A DNA stretch of 64,000 bases from Clostridia bacterium (GTDB lineage: Bacteria; Bacillota; Clostridia; Lutisporales; Lutisporaceae): assembly GCA_035628995.1 (NCBI GenBank), contig DASPIR010000026.1, positions 1 to 64,000 on the forward strand. The letters run 5' to 3'. Position numbers and translations under genes: made by a program. Below, in pieces: positions 52,715 to 63,078 of this stretch (positions are counted from its first letter, which is position 1; each line of letters begins with the position of its first letter). The notes beneath the pieces were generated by a model. It ran no database searches and was not told the DNA's origin. It saw nothing but the letters and a program-made list of their open reading frames with translations.

Positions 52715-52909
52715 ATGGATGGAACTAATCGTGAAAATATAAAGCCAGGGGCTCATGTTTCTATTGTACAAAAGCAAGATCAACGCTCCGGGGAGTTAAC
52801 AGAAGGTATAGTAATGAAAGTACTTACAAATTCTCAGACTCATCCCCACGGAATAAAGGTGATGCTTGAAAACGGTATAGTTGGCAGAGTAAAAGAAGTA
52901 TTGCGCTAA
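52715..52909 (+). CDS. ywbE: YwbE family protein
   Basis: 64 residues. NREN(I)KPGAHVSIVQKQDQRSG, LTEGIVMKVLTNSQTHPHGIKVMLENGIVGRVKEV is the full conserved YwbE (DUF2196) sequence, a small beta-barrel protein, probably nucleic-acid or ribosome associated, of unknown role. The RBS is GGAGG. A strong terminator follows. Confidence 0.9.
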   Translation: MDGTNRENIKPGAHVSIVQKQDQRSGELTEGIVMKVLTNSQTHPHGIKVMLENGIVGRVKEVLR

Positions 52910-52930
52910 AAGCAAAAGAGACGGTTTTCT

Positions 52931-52978
52931 AAAAACAATATTCTTATAAATAATTGCTTATAAGAGTATTGTTTTTGT
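52931..52978 (+). terminator. ywbE terminator
   Basis: 19-bp arms beginning AAAAACAATATTC (one G-U pair) with an 8-nt loop and terminal T's. Confidence 0.85.
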
Positions 52979-53062
52979 GTTTTGTGCGAATATAAAAGCA
53001 TGGAACCAAAAACATAATATTTCCGTCTATAAACTTAAAGAAATTTCTCAGGAGGCAGCAAC

Positions 53063-53605
53063 ATGAAAAAAATATTATTGATTGCACTTGTTTTGTTGCT
53101 GAGTGTTTCTCTGTTTGGTTGTACAAGTAGAGTAAATGGGGCTCAGCCAAAAGAAGAAGGGCAGAACAAAGCGGAGCCGCAGCAGACAGATAAATCTGAT
53201 GAGGAGGCAGCTGCAAGTCTGGTTGAGGGTTTTGGCAGCAAGCTCCAATTAGTCTCGCTGCTAGCCCCCAAAGATATAGTGGAAAAGAGCATGAAAGAGA
53301 ACTATGGTAATTTTGTCTCTGAAGCACTTATAGCAAAATGGATAAGTGATCCGCTGAATGCTCCGGGGCGACTGACTTCGAGTCCATGGCCGGATCGTAT
53401 AGAAGTTCTAAGCATTGTGAAGTTATCAGAAGATACATACGAAGTTAAAGGCAAAATAATTGAAGTAACGAGCACTGAGAAGGAAAGCGGCGGAATTGCC
53501 GCAAAGCGCCCTATTACTCTTATGATAAAAAAATTCAACAATAACTGGCTTATAGACGATGTGACTCTCGGCGCTTATGAGGAAACCGATTCAGTCGTCA
53601 ACTGA
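53063..53605 (+). CDS. Predicted lipoprotein, unknown function
   Basis: 180 residues. Type II signal peptide KKILLIALVLLLSVSLFGC (lipobox LFGC, Cys20), a charged low-complexity linker (residues 25-55), then a folded domain ending ITLMIKKFNNNWLIDDV, the shape of NTF2-like or DUF4878-type domains of clostridial lipoproteins. Expected on the outer face of the cytoplasmic membrane. RBS AGGAGG. Monocistronic, with a strong terminator after it. No specific function can be given. Confidence 0.75.
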   Translation: MKKILLIALVLLLSVSLFGCTSRVNGAQPKEEGQNKAEPQQTDKSDEEAAASLVEGFGSKLQLVSLLAPKDIVEKSMKENYGNFVSEALIAKWISDPLNAPGRLTSSPWPDRIEVLSIVKLSEDTYEVKGKIIEVTSTEKESGGIAAKRPITLMIKKFNNNWLIDDVTLGAYEETDSVVN

Positions 53606-53611
53606 TTTAAG

Positions 53612-53658
53612 ATAACCAATGGAAAGTAAGTGTCAGTCGCTTACTTTCCATTGGTTAT
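53612..53658. terminator. Strong terminator
   Basis: Perfect 19-bp arms starting ATAACCAATGGAAAG, 9-nt loop. It ends the lipoprotein transcript. Confidence 0.85.
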
Positions 53659-53686
53659 ATAATTACTAAAATTTATTAATATATGG

Positions 53687-53716
53687 TTGACTAAATATTC
53701 TTATTCTAGGTATAAT
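53687..53716 (+). promoter_or_regulatory. Promoter of the acetate-transporter-like gene
   Basis: TTGACT (53687-53692), 18-bp spacer, perfect TATAAT (53711-53716). Confidence 0.75.
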
Positions 53717-53760
53717 CTAGATTGTGTGTAAATTTACAAGGAAAAATTACTTAGGAGGAA

Positions 53761-54381
53761 ATGAATAGGATGGATAAGGGCAACCATAGCCAGACAAGCA
53801 TTATAACAGCTAGCTTAAAGGATGTTTCAGCAAATCCGGCACCATTGGGATTATTGGGATTTGGCATGACAACGGTATTACTTAATTTACATAATGCAGG
53901 TTTTTTCCCGCTTAGCGCCATGATATTGGCAATGGGCATTTTTTATGGAGGCTTGGCTCAAATTATCGCAGGAATTATGGAATGGAAGAAAAACAATACC
54001 TTTGGGACGACGGCTTTTATCTCATATGGTTTCTTCTGGCTATCCTTAGTGGGGCTGCTTGTTATGCCCAAACTAGGATTGGCAGAAGCAGCAACAGGTC
54101 CAGCGATGGCGGCATATCTTTTCATGTGGGGAATATTTACTTTCGGTATGTTTATTGGAACACTCCGAATCAGTCGTGCCCTGCAATTTGTTTTCGGTTC
54201 ACTGACTATTCTCTTTTTCCTTCTTGCACTAGGAGATTATACCGGTATTGAAGGAATTAAGGTAGTTGCTGGATATGAAGGCACTGTCTGCGGTCTTTCC
54301 GCTATTTATACTGCGCTTGCTCAGATTCTGAATGAGGTTTACGGCAAAGCAGTGCTGCCTCTGGGAACTGTGAGAAAATAA
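53761..54381 (+). CDS. GPR1/FUN34/YaaH family acetate/succinate transporter
   Basis: 206 residues with six membrane helices. The family signature [14 protein letters not shown] is at residue 21 (NPAPLGL is the anion-path motif), with further [35 protein letters not shown] and [23 protein letters not shown]. Members (SatP) move acetate, succinate or related short acids. The start is uncertain: ATG 53761 is only 2 nt after AGGAGG, while ATG 53770 is 11 nt after it. A small cysteine-rich protein gene follows 20 bp later. Confidence 0.9.
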   Translation: MNRMDKGNHSQTSIITASLKDVSANPAPLGLLGFGMTTVLLNLHNAGFFPLSAMILAMGIFYGGLAQIIAGIMEWKKNNTFGTTAFISYGFFWLSLVGLLVMPKLGLAEAATGPAMAAYLFMWGIFTFGMFIGTLRISRALQFVFGSLTILFFLLALGDYTGIEGIKVVAGYEGTVCGLSAIYTALAQILNEVYGKAVLPLGTVRK

Positions 54382-54401
54382 ACTTGTAAGGACGTGAAAA
54401 A

Positions 54402-54659
54402 ATGCAGCTCTCAAGATTAAGAAACATGAATGATCAGGGCAGCCGGAAAGGGCACGGTCAGGATGAGGAATATCAACGATGTGAACTCTGCAATGTGCCT
54501 ATATTCAATAACCCTTGTTGTGATGTAAGAAGCAGTGGCGTTTTTAAAGGGAAAGGGAAAATACTTTGTAACAAGTGTGCAGCGACACTTGCAAAGATAC
54601 CCACACAACAAGCTATTCAAGCTTTGAATAATGCGTATGAGACTTACCCCAAAAAGTAA
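54402..54659 (+). CDS. Small zinc-ribbon-like protein
   Basis: 85 residues. Two cysteine pairs, CELC (and a nearby CC) and CNKC, spaced about 25 residues apart, form a probable zinc ribbon: RCELCNVPIFNNPCCDVRSSG ... GKILCNKCAATLAKIP. A basic, disordered N-terminus precedes it. AAGGACG lies before the ATG. It probably shares a transcript with the upstream transporter gene. Function unknown. Confidence 0.7.
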   Translation: MQLSRLRNMNDQGSRKGHGQDEEYQRCELCNVPIFNNPCCDVRSSGVFKGKGKILCNKCAATLAKIPTQQAIQALNNAYETYPKK

Positions 54660-54976
54660 CGCATGAATTAGAAGATGGAATAGTAAACAAAAATATCATA
54701 TATTTGATACTAACATTGCTACATTTTCCATTACATGTTATGATATATATGTAATATTGTTTTTTCAACTGCCGAACTCCGGTATCATTATGAAGAATTT
54801 CGGGATTATAGAGCGGGAGACTCAATTAATTATGAGTTGACTGCTCTTTTTATATTTGTATAGCGCAAAGTGAATATAATGAATAACGTTAATCTGCAAA
54901 AGTTAGTGGACAAAGCTCGAGAACAGATAAAATTAATAATAAGCAGTGGCTTGCCACTTTTAAAGGAGAACACAAA
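54660..54976. other. Intergenic region before the second DEAD-box helicase
   Basis: No gene. A terminator lies at 54810-54855. A perfect TATAAT at 54875-54880 without a good -35 may be the helicase promoter. The 33-codon frame starting at 54879 overlaps that box and is not counted. Confidence 0.55.
54810..54855 (+). terminator. Terminator hairpin
   Basis: AGAGC/GCTCT with inner ACTCA/TGAGT, followed by TTTTTATATTT. It ends the transporter/zinc-ribbon transcript. Confidence 0.7.
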
Positions 54977-56104
54977 TTGAATTTTGAAGAACTGAACATC
55001 ATTACGCCTATAATGAAGGCTTTAAAAACTGAAGGATATACCATGCCTACTCCTATCCAGGAACAGGCGATTCCGGTTATACTAGAAGGAAAGGATCTGC
55101 TTGGATGTGCGCAAACCGGTACAGGAAAGACGGCAGCATTTGCCATTCCCATGCTGCAGATGCTTCATGAAGAAGCGAAAAATGAAAAAGGACCACGAAG
55201 GATCAAAGCTTTAATATTAACACCAACACGTGAACTGGCAATTCAGATAGACGAAAGCTTCGCCGCCTATGGAAGATATACCGGAATTAAGCATACTGTG
55301 GTTTTTGGCGGGGTTTCACAAATTCCCCAAACAAACGCATTGAAGTCGGGAGCGGATATTCTTGTGGCAACTCCAGGTAGACTGCTTGATCTTATAAACC
55401 AGAAGTACATCAGTCTGAGTCATGTAAAGATGTTTGTGCTTGATGAAGCAGATCGTATGCTTGATATGGGGTTTTCCCACGATGTGAAAAAAATCATAGC
55501 ACAATTGCCGATTGCAAGGCAAACACTATTGTTTTCTGCAACCATGCCGCCGGAGATTACAAAACTGATAGATACCATTCTGTCAAACCCGGTTAAGGTT
55601 GAAGTGACTCCTGCTTCATCAACGGTGGACACAATACAGCAAACAGTATATTTCGTCGATCAGAAGGACAAGAAATCCTTGCTTATAAAGCTGTTGAAAA
55701 GCAGGTCTATTGATTCAGCTTTGGTATTTACACGGACAAAGCATGGAGCTGATAAGATTGCGAGAGATCTGGCAAAGGCAAGTATAGCTGCCCAGGCAAT
55801 ACATGGAAATAAATCGCAGATGGCTCGCCAGCTTGCTCTGGAAAATTTCAAATTAAAGCGTACAAGGGTGCTTGTGGCAACCGATATAGCAGCGAGAGGA
55901 ATCGATGTGCAGGAGTTATCCCATGTAATTAATTTCGACCTTCCAAATGTGCCTGAAACATATGTCCATAGGATAGGGAGGACCGGAAGGGCAGGAATGG
56001 GAGGAACTGCTGTATCATTTTGTGACAGCGAGGAAAGGGCATATCTGAGGGATATACAGAAGCTCATATCTAAAAAGATACCTGTCAGTGTGAATCAACC
56101 ATAA
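54977..56104 (+). CDS. DEAD-box RNA helicase, RhlE type (core only)
   Basis: 375 residues. Q motif [26 protein letters not shown], motif [57 protein letters not shown] and [13 protein letters not shown]. It consists of the helicase core with almost no C-terminal extension, unlike the 437-residue protein at 26075. It probably remodels rRNA or mRNA. The start is TTG 54977 after AAAGGAG. The rpoZ-like gene follows 50 bp later. Confidence 0.9.
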   Translation: MNFEELNIITPIMKALKTEGYTMPTPIQEQAIPVILEGKDLLGCAQTGTGKTAAFAIPMLQMLHEEAKNEKGPRRIKALILTPTRELAIQIDESFAAYGRYTGIKHTVVFGGVSQIPQTNALKSGADILVATPGRLLDLINQKYISLSHVKMFVLDEADRMLDMGFSHDVKKIIAQLPIARQTLLFSATMPPEITKLIDTILSNPVKVEVTPASSTVDTIQQTVYFVDQKDKKSLLIKLLKSRSIDSALVFTRTKHGADKIARDLAKASIAAQAIHGNKSQMARQLALENFKLKRTRVLVATDIAARGIDVQELSHVINFDLPNVPETYVHRIGRTGRAGMGGTAVSFCDSEERAYLRDIQKLISKKIPVSVNQP

Positions 56105-56154
56105 TGTCAATGAAGAATAAAAATTAAAAATAAATGTTTAAGGAGAACTATCTT

Positions 56155-56358
56155 ATGATGAACCCTACAATAAGTGAATTGTTAACGAAAGTAGACAGCA
56201 CATATACACTATGTAATGTAGTAGGCAAGAGAGCAAGGCAGCTAGTCGGTGGAGATCATCCGCTTTCAAAGTGCAATTCAGGAAAACCTGTTTCTATTGC
56301 GACTAATGAGGTTAATGACGGAAAACTTATTTATACTCGAAACAAAAGCGAGATTTAG
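56155..56358 (+). CDS. rpoZ: RNA polymerase omega subunit-like protein
   Basis: 67 residues. NPTISELLTKVDSTYTLCNVVGKRARQLVGG, KPVSIATNEVNDGKLIYTRN matches the omega core (the KRARQL helix that clasps the beta' C-terminus, and KPVxIAxxE). The start is the ATG pair at 56155-56160, 9 nt after AAGGAG. An upstream ATG in frame has no site. In most Firmicutes rpoZ lies between gmk and coaBC. Here it stands alone after a helicase gene, so it may be a second copy or a relocated gene. It has atypical cysteines (TLCNV and SKCNSG). Confidence 0.85.
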   Translation: MMNPTISELLTKVDSTYTLCNVVGKRARQLVGGDHPLSKCNSGKPVSIATNEVNDGKLIYTRNKSEI

Positions 56359-56397
56359 TTAAAATGAGTTAGTGAAGTAAAGATTATTTGGTCTTTG

Positions 56398-56452
56398 AAA
56401 AGGCATATCCATTGTGGTAAAGTATATGTACCATAATGGATGCGCCTTTTCT
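56398..56452 (+). terminator. rpoZ-like gene terminator
   Basis: AAAAGGCATATCCAT pairs with ATGGATGCGCCTTTT (one mismatch), loop about 25 nt. Confidence 0.8.
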
Positions 56453-56562
56453 GTCATATTTGAGATGAATGGCATATATAAGGACATAAACCTATTGACA
56501 TGAAATTTGGTGTGTGGTATATAAAAAATTGAAACTTCTTAATAACGAAAGGAGAGATACAC

Positions 56563-58443
56563 TTGGCAAAAAAACAATTTAAGGCAGAGTCTAAAAGGCT
56601 GCTGGATATGATGATCAACTCAATTTACACTCATAGGGAGATTTTTCTTAGAGAGCTCATTTCTAATGCCAGTGATGCAATTGATAAAATCTATTATAAA
56701 GCTTTAACGGATGACTCCTTGAGCTTTGATAAAGACAATTATTACATCAGAATAGCAGCTGACAAGAAAAACAGGGTATTGAGAATCTCTGATACCGGAA
56801 TTGGAATGACAAAAGAGGAGCTTGATGATAACCTTGGAGTTATTGCAAAAAGCGGATCGTTATCATTCAAAAAAGAAAATGAATTGAAAGATGGGTATGA
56901 CATAATAGGACAGTTCGGTGTAGGTTTCTATTCAGCATTTATGGTAGCTGATACTGTTACTGTCATAAGCAAAGCTTTTGGCAGCAGCGAAGCTTTCAAA
57001 TGGGAATCAAAAGGCGCGGAAGGCTATACAATCGAGCCCTGTGAAAAGGATTCTGCCGGTACTGATATCATACTAAAAATAAAAGAGAATAATGAAGATG
57101 AGAAATTTGATGAATATCTTGAAGAATATAGAATAAAATCCATTATTAAGAAGTACTCCGATTTTATCAGATACCCGATAAAAATGGAGATGACCGGAAG
57201 AAGACTCAAAGAGGGCAGTGAAAAAGAATACGAGGACTATGCAGAGGAAAAGACTATAAATAGCATGGTTCCTTTGTGGAAAAAGAATAAAAGTGAGCTT
57301 ACCCAGGAGGACTATGACAATTTCTATTCAGAGAAGCACTACGGCCATGATAATCCAATAAAGCACATACATATCAGCGCTGATGGTGCTGTAAGCTACA
57401 ATGCTATTTTATTCATCCCAGAGAAAATGCCATTTGATTTTTATACAAAAGAATTTGAAAAGGGCTTAGAGTTGTATTCAAATGGCGTATTAATTATGAA
57501 TAAATGTGCAGACTTGCTGCCCGACTATTTCAGCTTTGTAAAGGGAATGGTGGATTCAGAAGATTTGTCACTTAATATATCCAGAGAGGTGCTGCAGCAT
57601 GATAGGCAGTTGAAGCTTATCGCTAAAAACATTAAAACAAAAATAAAAAGCGAGTTGGAAAATTTACTAAAAAATGGTAGGATTAAGTATGAGGAGTTTT
57701 ACAAATCCTTCGGAAGGCAACTGAAGTACGGCATATATAGTGATTACGGAAGCAACAAGGATGTACTGCAAGATTTGCTGATGTTTTATTCATCAAAAGA
57801 GAAAAAGATGGTTACTTTAGATGAATACGTTTCCAGGATGCCTGAAGAGCAAAAATATATTTATTATGCGGCAGGGGAAACAAACGAAAGAATTGAGAAA
57901 ATGCCGCAGACAGAATCGGTATCAGATAAGGGCTACGAAATCTTATACTTTACTGATGATGTGGATGAGTTTGCAATAAGAATGATAATGACATATAAAG
58001 AAAAGGAATTCAAATCTGTATCAAGCAGTGACTTGGGTATAGAAAATGAAGAAAATGAAAGCTCATCCGACTCAGATGAGAAGGAAAGCAAAGAGCTGTT
58101 CGAATACATGAAAGGTATTTTGTCGGGTAAGGTTAGCGATGTTAGAGCATCTAAAAGACTGAAAAACCATGCTGTATGTCTATCCAACGATGGTGAGCTT
58201 ACGATAGAAATGGAGAAAATACTAAACGCCATGCCTAACAATCAGAATATAAAAGCAGACAAGGTTCTGGAAATAAACGTTAACCATGATGTGTTTAAAT
58301 CCTTGAAGGAAGCTTATGAAAAAGATAAAGCTAAATTGAATTTATATACAGATTTATTGTATAGTCAAGCTCTTCTTGTCGAGGGGTTAACCATAGATGA
58401 TCCGGTAGAATTCACGAATAACATATGTAAGCTAATGATGTAA
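56563..58443 (+). CDS. htpG: Chaperone HtpG (Hsp90)
   Basis: 626 residues, full length. N-terminal GHKL ATPase domain ([69 protein letters not shown]), middle domain ([41 protein letters not shown]) and C-terminal dimerisation domain. An acidic, serine-rich insertion ([16 protein letters not shown]) lies near residue 495, slightly longer than usual. The start is TTG 56563 after AAAGGAGAG. No CIRCE or other heat-shock operator was recognised upstream. Cytoplasmic. Confidence 0.95.
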   Translation: MAKKQFKAESKRLLDMMINSIYTHREIFLRELISNASDAIDKIYYKALTDDSLSFDKDNYYIRIAADKKNRVLRISDTGIGMTKEELDDNLGVIAKSGSLSFKKENELKDGYDIIGQFGVGFYSAFMVADTVTVISKAFGSSEAFKWESKGAEGYTIEPCEKDSAGTDIILKIKENNEDEKFDEYLEEYRIKSIIKKYSDFIRYPIKMEMTGRRLKEGSEKEYEDYAEEKTINSMVPLWKKNKSELTQEDYDNFYSEKHYGHDNPIKHIHISADGAVSYNAILFIPEKMPFDFYTKEFEKGLELYSNGVLIMNKCADLLPDYFSFVKGMVDSEDLSLNISREVLQHDRQLKLIAKNIKTKIKSELENLLKNGRIKYEEFYKSFGRQLKYGIYSDYGSNKDVLQDLLMFYSSKEKKMVTLDEYVSRMPEEQKYIYYAAGETNERIEKMPQTESVSDKGYEILYFTDDVDEFAIRMIMTYKEKEFKSVSSSDLGIENEENESSSDSDEKESKELFEYMKGILSGKVSDVRASKRLKNHAVCLSNDGELTIEMEKILNAMPNNQNIKADKVLEINVNHDVFKSLKEAYEKDKAKLNLYTDLLYSQALLVEGLTIDDPVEFTNNICKLMM

Positions 58444-58613
58444 ACAGAAGTTGATTCCAGCATTTATGTCAATTTGCCTTCGAGTTTTGGAGTGTATGCG
58501 GGTAATGTAATTATTTTTTTAACAATCCTGTACACATGTATTAATATACATTAAAATATATATTAATAGTAGCGCTGCAATAGTGCTATATAAAAAAATA
58601 AGGGGGCAAGTGT

Positions 58614-60179
58614 ATGGATGGAGGAAGTTTACAGATTTTGATTGCCATGGCTTCATATGTGGCAGTGGTTATCGGTATAGGAGTGTATTACTCAAAGCGC
58701 GCCAGTGAAAGCAGCGACAACTATCTTATCGGTGGCAGATCCCTGGGTCCATGGGTTGTTGCAATGGGTGCTGAGGCCTCTGACATGAGCGGGTGGCTTT
58801 TAATGGGACTCCCTGGAGTTGCATATTTCTTCGGTTTCAGTGATGCGGCATGGACTGCAATAGGACTTGGTATAGGTACTTATTTAAACTGGTTGTTTGT
58901 AGCTAGGAGACTTCGTACATACTCACACATTGCCGGAGATTCAATAACAATTCCTGATTTTATCAGCAACAGATACAAAGAAGAGAAAAAAGTTATAATG
59001 ACAATAGCAGCACTTTTCATTTTGGTATTCTTTAGTGTTTATGCTGCAAGTTGTTTTGTTACGGTAGGAAAGCTATTTAGTACATTGTTTGGCGTAAAAT
59101 ATGTATATATGATGATTGTAGGGGCTTTATTCGTAGTTTTTTATACCTTTATAGGCGGCTTCTTAGCTGAAAGCGCATCGGATTTTATGCAGGGTATTGT
59201 AATGTTCTTTGCCTTGACTTCTGTGTTAATAGCCGGCGTTTCCGCTGCTGGAGGCATTTCTGCTGTTGTTGAAAATGCAAAGGCAATACCGGGGTTCTTT
59301 GATTTCTTCGGAATTGCTCAGCCTACGCTTGTAAATGGGGTTCAGCAAATTGGTGAGGCGGGCAAGCCTTTGTTCGGCGAAGCAGGCAGCTATGGGTTAT
59401 TAACCATAATATCAACACTTTCCTGGGGACTGGGCTATTTTGGCATGCCGCAGGTTTTATTGAAATTTATGGCTATCAAAAAAGCAAGTGATCTTAAATT
59501 ATCCAGAAGGATTGCGATTATATGGGTTATTATTTCCCTTGGTGCTGCTGTAGCAATTGGCATGATTGGAAGAATATTGTTTCCGGCTGCTCTGCTTACA
59601 CAAAGCGCGTCAGAAAGTATATTTATACTAATGTCTACTAATTTCTTCGTTCCATTATTTGCTGGAATTGTTATGGCAGGTATTCTGGCAGCAACCATTA
59701 GTTCATCAGATTCGTACTTGCTTATTGCAGCTTCTGCATTTTCAAAAAATATCTATCAAGGCATTATGAAAAAAGAAGCTAGTGATAAAGCAGTTTTATA
59801 TGTATCCAGGGTTACATTAGTTGTAATAGCTGCTATTGCAATGTTTATTGCCATAGATGAAAACAGTATTATTTTCAAAGTGGTTTCATTTGCATGGGCG
59901 GGCTTTGGGGCAACCTTTGGACCGGTTATGTTGTTTTCACTATTTTGGAAAAGAACCACAAGAAGCGGTGCAATTGCGGGCATGCTGGCTGGCGGCGGAA
60001 TGGTCTTCATATGGAAGCTGATTCTTAAACCTATGGGAGGAGTTTTTGGAATATACGAATTGTTCCCAGCATTTGTAGTATCCTGTATTGCCATAGTGAT
60101 ATTCTCTCTATTATCCAAAGAGCCATCGAAAGAAATACAAGATGAGTTCGAGCTTGCAAGGACACAAACCAAAGGGTAA
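58614..60179 (+). CDS. putP: Sodium/proline symporter
   Basis: 521 residues with about 13 membrane helices of the SSS family. SDNYLIGGRSLGPWVVAMGAEASDMSGWLLMGLPG is the classical PutP N-terminal block with the Na+ and proline binding region. Further typical segments are LRTYSHIAGDSITIPDFISNRYK, GGFLAESASDFMQGI, and AATISSSDSYLLIAASAFSKNIYQ. It imports L-proline with Na+. GGGGGCAAG precedes the ATG. Monocistronic apart from a possible read-through into the small gene 70 bp downstream. Confidence 0.95.
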   Translation: MDGGSLQILIAMASYVAVVIGIGVYYSKRASESSDNYLIGGRSLGPWVVAMGAEASDMSGWLLMGLPGVAYFFGFSDAAWTAIGLGIGTYLNWLFVARRLRTYSHIAGDSITIPDFISNRYKEEKKVIMTIAALFILVFFSVYAASCFVTVGKLFSTLFGVKYVYMMIVGALFVVFYTFIGGFLAESASDFMQGIVMFFALTSVLIAGVSAAGGISAVVENAKAIPGFFDFFGIAQPTLVNGVQQIGEAGKPLFGEAGSYGLLTIISTLSWGLGYFGMPQVLLKFMAIKKASDLKLSRRIAIIWVIISLGAAVAIGMIGRILFPAALLTQSASESIFILMSTNFFVPLFAGIVMAGILAATISSSDSYLLIAASAFSKNIYQGIMKKEASDKAVLYVSRVTLVVIAAIAMFIAIDENSIIFKVVSFAWAGFGATFGPVMLFSLFWKRTTRSGAIAGMLAGGGMVFIWKLILKPMGGVFGIYELFPAFVVSCIAIVIFSLLSKEPSKEIQDEFELARTQTKG

Positions 60180-60249
60180 TTGTAAGATAGGGAGAAGAGT
60201 GGTATAATATGCTATAAATTCTTGAATTAAGAAAGGTAGGATAAAAAAA

Positions 60250-60432
60250 GTGGATAATTATGATGTAATTCTGGACTTTTTCAGCAAGGCGGAAAAGCCG
60301 GTCGGTGCAGGGCAGATTGCAACTGCAACAGGCATAGACAGGAAAGAAGTTGACAAAGTGATGACTAAGCTCAAAAAAGAGGAAAAAATAGTTTCTCCTA
60401 AGGTTTGTTTTTGGGAGTTAAAAAGAATATAG
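60250..60432 (+). CDS. Small winged-helix protein
   Basis: 60 residues. YDVILDFFSKAEKPVGAGQIATATGIDRKEVDKVMTKLKKEEKIVSPKVCFWELK is a minimal winged helix-turn-helix: three helices and a short beta wing, resembling small DNA-binding proteins predicted to be regulators in clostridia. It starts at GTG 60250 after GAAAGGTAGG. No partner or target is evident. A terminator follows at 60458. Confidence 0.75.
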   Translation: MDNYDVILDFFSKAEKPVGAGQIATATGIDRKEVDKVMTKLKKEEKIVSPKVCFWELKRI

Positions 60433-60457
60433 TAAAGAATTGCTTTATTAATAACTG

Positions 60458-60502
60458 CCACAGATTGAGATGCTGGAAAGTATCTTGAACTGTGGTTTTT
60501 TA
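60458..60502 (+). terminator. Terminator after small winged-helix gene
   Basis: CCACAG and CTGTGG close a longer imperfect stem, followed by TTTTTT. Confidence 0.75.
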
Positions 60503-60524
60503 TATAAAAGCATATTATTTCATA

Positions 60525-60580
60525 TTGTCTATTGTAAATATAAATCATATTATATATAATTTATATATAATATGATTTAT
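60525..60580 (+). promoter_or_regulatory. marR promoter with 41-bp perfect palindrome
   Basis: TTGTCT (60525-60530), 17-bp spacer, TATTAT (60548-60553). A perfect palindrome covers 60540-60580 (20-bp arms around T60560, left arm ATAAATCATATTATATATAA). It overlaps the -10 and abuts the GGAGG of the marR gene, an ideal autoregulatory operator. Confidence 0.85.
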
Positions 60581-60591
60581 GGAGGAATATC

Positions 60592-61044
60592 ATGGAGATT
60601 GCTGAATTCAAAAATATTGTTTGGGATTATACAAGGAAAATTGCAGAAAGTATGAATTGCATATTCGCACCTGTAAGTGAAGAATATGGATTAACTATGA
60701 TACAAACAAGAATTCTTATGGAATTGTATAAATATGAGTCTCACACAATAGGCAGTTTAGCAGACAGCACGTGTATTGCAGGTGCAAATATTTCCGCCAT
60801 GTGTAAAAAGCTTGAGGTTCAAGGTTTATTAGAACGTGCTAGAAACCGAGAGGATGAGAGAGTAGTGCTGGTGGCACTTACAAAGCTGGGGAAAGAGACT
60901 ACGTTGGAAATAGATAGGCTTTGCAATGATAAGATCTCACAGCATCTGGCAAATGAGGCAGAAGAGACTTTTGAAGATATTATAGCAGGATTGCAGAAAC
61001 TGGATGAGCTATTAAAAAAAATCAACTGTGTTGAAAAGAAATAG
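60592..61044 (+). CDS. MarR family transcriptional regulator
   Basis: 150 residues. A winged helix (residues 30-105; EYGLTMIQTRILMELYKYESHTIGSLADSTCIAGANISAMCKKLEVQGLLERARNREDERVVLVALTKLG) has the DERxxxxxLT wing signature of MarR, with dimerisation helices at both ends. The single Cys in the recognition region (TCIAGA) could serve as a redox switch, although this is speculative. It probably represses itself and the FtsH-like gene 45 bp downstream through the palindrome at 60540-60580. Confidence 0.9.
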   Translation: MEIAEFKNIVWDYTRKIAESMNCIFAPVSEEYGLTMIQTRILMELYKYESHTIGSLADSTCIAGANISAMCKKLEVQGLLERARNREDERVVLVALTKLGKETTLEIDRLCNDKISQHLANEAEETFEDIIAGLQKLDELLKKINCVEKK

Positions 61045-61088
61045 ATTCAAACCCTATAAACGGAGAGAATTGAAATGGAGAGAATAAT

Positions 61089-62903
61089 ATGAAAGAAGAA
61101 AAGAATCCTAAAAAGTCAATTGTTTATTTTTATATTGCTACAATGATTATTGTACTAGTATTAAATACATTTGTTATTCCATCACTATTTAAGCAAGAGA
61201 TCACCCAAGTAGACTATGGTACATTTCTGTCACAAATTGAAAGCGGGAAAGTAAAAACCGTAGAAATTCAGGAGAACCAAATTGCATTTACTCAAGTAAA
61301 TGGCGCAGGTGAAGATAGTATTTATGTGACAGGGCGCGTAGATGACCCGGAGCTCGTGAATCGTCTTCATTCTGCTCATGTTGAATTTTCCAGGGTTATT
61401 CCAAAAGAAAATTCACCTTTAGTAAACTTTATATTTTCTTGGATTCTTCCAATTATTATTTTCATAGGAATTGGGCAGCTTCTTACCAACTCCATGCAAA
61501 AAAGAATGGGCGGCAATGCCATGACCTTTGGGAAGAGCAATGCCAAGGTATATGTCGAAGCGCAGACCGGCAAAACCTTTGCGGATGTGGCAGGACAAGA
61601 TGAGGCAAAAGAGGCTTTGACTGAAATAGTGGATTTTATGCATAACCCGACGAGATATAAGGAAATTGGTGCAATCATGCCGAAGGGTGCATTGCTTGTA
61701 GGCCCTCCGGGTACTGGTAAAACGCTTCTTGCAAAAGCTGTGGCAGGTGAATCAAAAGTACCGTTTTTCTCGATTTCCGGTTCAGAATTTGTGGAGATGT
61801 TTGTAGGTATGGGCGCGGCGAGAGTGAGAGACCTTTTTAAACAAGCTCAGGCAAAGGCTCCTTGTATTGTATTTATCGATGAAATTGATACTATTGGTAA
61901 AAAACGTGACAATGGAGGAATTGGTGGTAATGATGAGCGGGAACAGACATTAAATCAGCTGTTGGCTGAGATGGACGGTTTTAATGGGGAAAAGGGTGTA
62001 GTAATTCTTGCAGCAACCAATAGACCTGACTCTCTTGACAAGGCTTTGCTCCGCCCCGGTAGATTTGACCGTCGTATTCCGGTAGAATTGCCGGATCTTG
62101 CGGGTCGTGAGGCTATTCTAAAGGTACATTCAAAAATAATAAAGTTAGGCAATGATGTAGATTTTAATGGAATAGCAAGAGCAACCTCCGGCGCATCCGG
62201 TGCTGAACTTGCCAATATAATAAATGAAGGAGCCTTGAGGGCGGTAAGATGCGGCCGCAAATATGTGGAGCAGATAGATTTGGAGGAAGCTGTGGAAGTT
62301 ATAATTGCAGGATACCAGAGAAAAGGTGCTGTCATATCAGCAAAGGAAAAGAAAATTATTGCATATCATGAAATTGGACATGCAATTGTTGCGGCGAAAC
62401 AGACTGAATCAGCACCTGTGCACAAGATAACAATAATACCTCGTACCTCAGGAGCACTAGGTTATACTATGCAGGTTTCAGAGGGCGAAAATGTGCTGAT
62501 GACGCGAGAAGAGGCCTTGAATAAGGTTGCTACCTTTACTGGTGGCCGTGCCGCAGAGGAGCTGGTTTTTGAAACCTATACCTCAGGAGCATCCAATGAT
62601 ATTGAGCAAGCTACAAAAATAGCAAGGGCAATGGTCACTCGCTTGGGCATGAGCAAGGCCTTTGATATGATGGCGTTGGAGACAGTGACCAATCAGTATC
62701 TTGGAGGAGATTCTTCATTGGCATGCTCTTCAGATACAGCAGCTAAGATTGATGAAGAAGTATTGTCCATTATAAAAAATGCTCATGAGAAAGCAATCAA
62801 TATTTTGAAAGATAATATGGACAAGCTTCACTTATTGTCCTCACACCTGCTTGAAAAGGAAACTATATCTGGTGATGAGTTTATGAAGATTTTGACTGCT
62901 TAG
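61089..62903 (+). CDS. FtsH-family ATP-dependent zinc metalloprotease
   Basis: 604 residues. Two N-terminal membrane helices (about residues 10-32 and 113-133) flank an external domain ([24 protein letters not shown]). The AAA module has Walker A GPPGTGKT from residue 205, Walker [12 protein letters not shown], and [38 protein letters not shown]. The peptidase domain has HEIGH (His427, Glu428, His431). It degrades membrane and short-lived cytosolic proteins as a hexamer. The context (MarR upstream, no tilS/hpt) and its slightly short C-terminus suggest an additional, regulated FtsH besides the housekeeping one. Confidence 0.9.
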   Translation: MKEEKNPKKSIVYFYIATMIIVLVLNTFVIPSLFKQEITQVDYGTFLSQIESGKVKTVEIQENQIAFTQVNGAGEDSIYVTGRVDDPELVNRLHSAHVEFSRVIPKENSPLVNFIFSWILPIIIFIGIGQLLTNSMQKRMGGNAMTFGKSNAKVYVEAQTGKTFADVAGQDEAKEALTEIVDFMHNPTRYKEIGAIMPKGALLVGPPGTGKTLLAKAVAGESKVPFFSISGSEFVEMFVGMGAARVRDLFKQAQAKAPCIVFIDEIDTIGKKRDNGGIGGNDEREQTLNQLLAEMDGFNGEKGVVILAATNRPDSLDKALLRPGRFDRRIPVELPDLAGREAILKVHSKIIKLGNDVDFNGIARATSGASGAELANIINEGALRAVRCGRKYVEQIDLEEAVEVIIAGYQRKGAVISAKEKKIIAYHEIGHAIVAAKQTESAPVHKITIIPRTSGALGYTMQVSEGENVLMTREEALNKVATFTGGRAAEELVFETYTSGASNDIEQATKIARAMVTRLGMSKAFDMMALETVTNQYLGGDSSLACSSDTAAKIDEEVLSIIKNAHEKAINILKDNMDKLHLLSSHLLEKETISGDEFMKILTA

Positions 62904-62926
62904 TGCGTATTAACATAACAGAATTC

Positions 62927-62970
62927 CAAAAGCAAGGTCGATGATTATGTTGGCTTTGCTTTTGCTTTTG
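62927..62970 (+). terminator. FtsH-like gene terminator
   Basis: CAAAAGCAA pairs with TTGCTTTTG about 20 nt later, followed by more T-rich sequence. Confidence 0.6.
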
Positions 62971-63078
62971 TATCGACAAGTAAGGTTGTCAATGCTATCA
63001 TTTGGATATAGCGACGGATAAGGACAAATAAGTTTGCGTTATTCACAAATGCTAATTAGAAAGAAAGGGGTGAAAGCA

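Noticed and set aside
54879-54980. 33-codon frame ending in the helicase start codon
   Set aside because: The overlap with TTG 54977 suggests coupling, but there is no ribosome binding site and the ATG overlaps a perfect TATAAT, so it would not be on the transcript.
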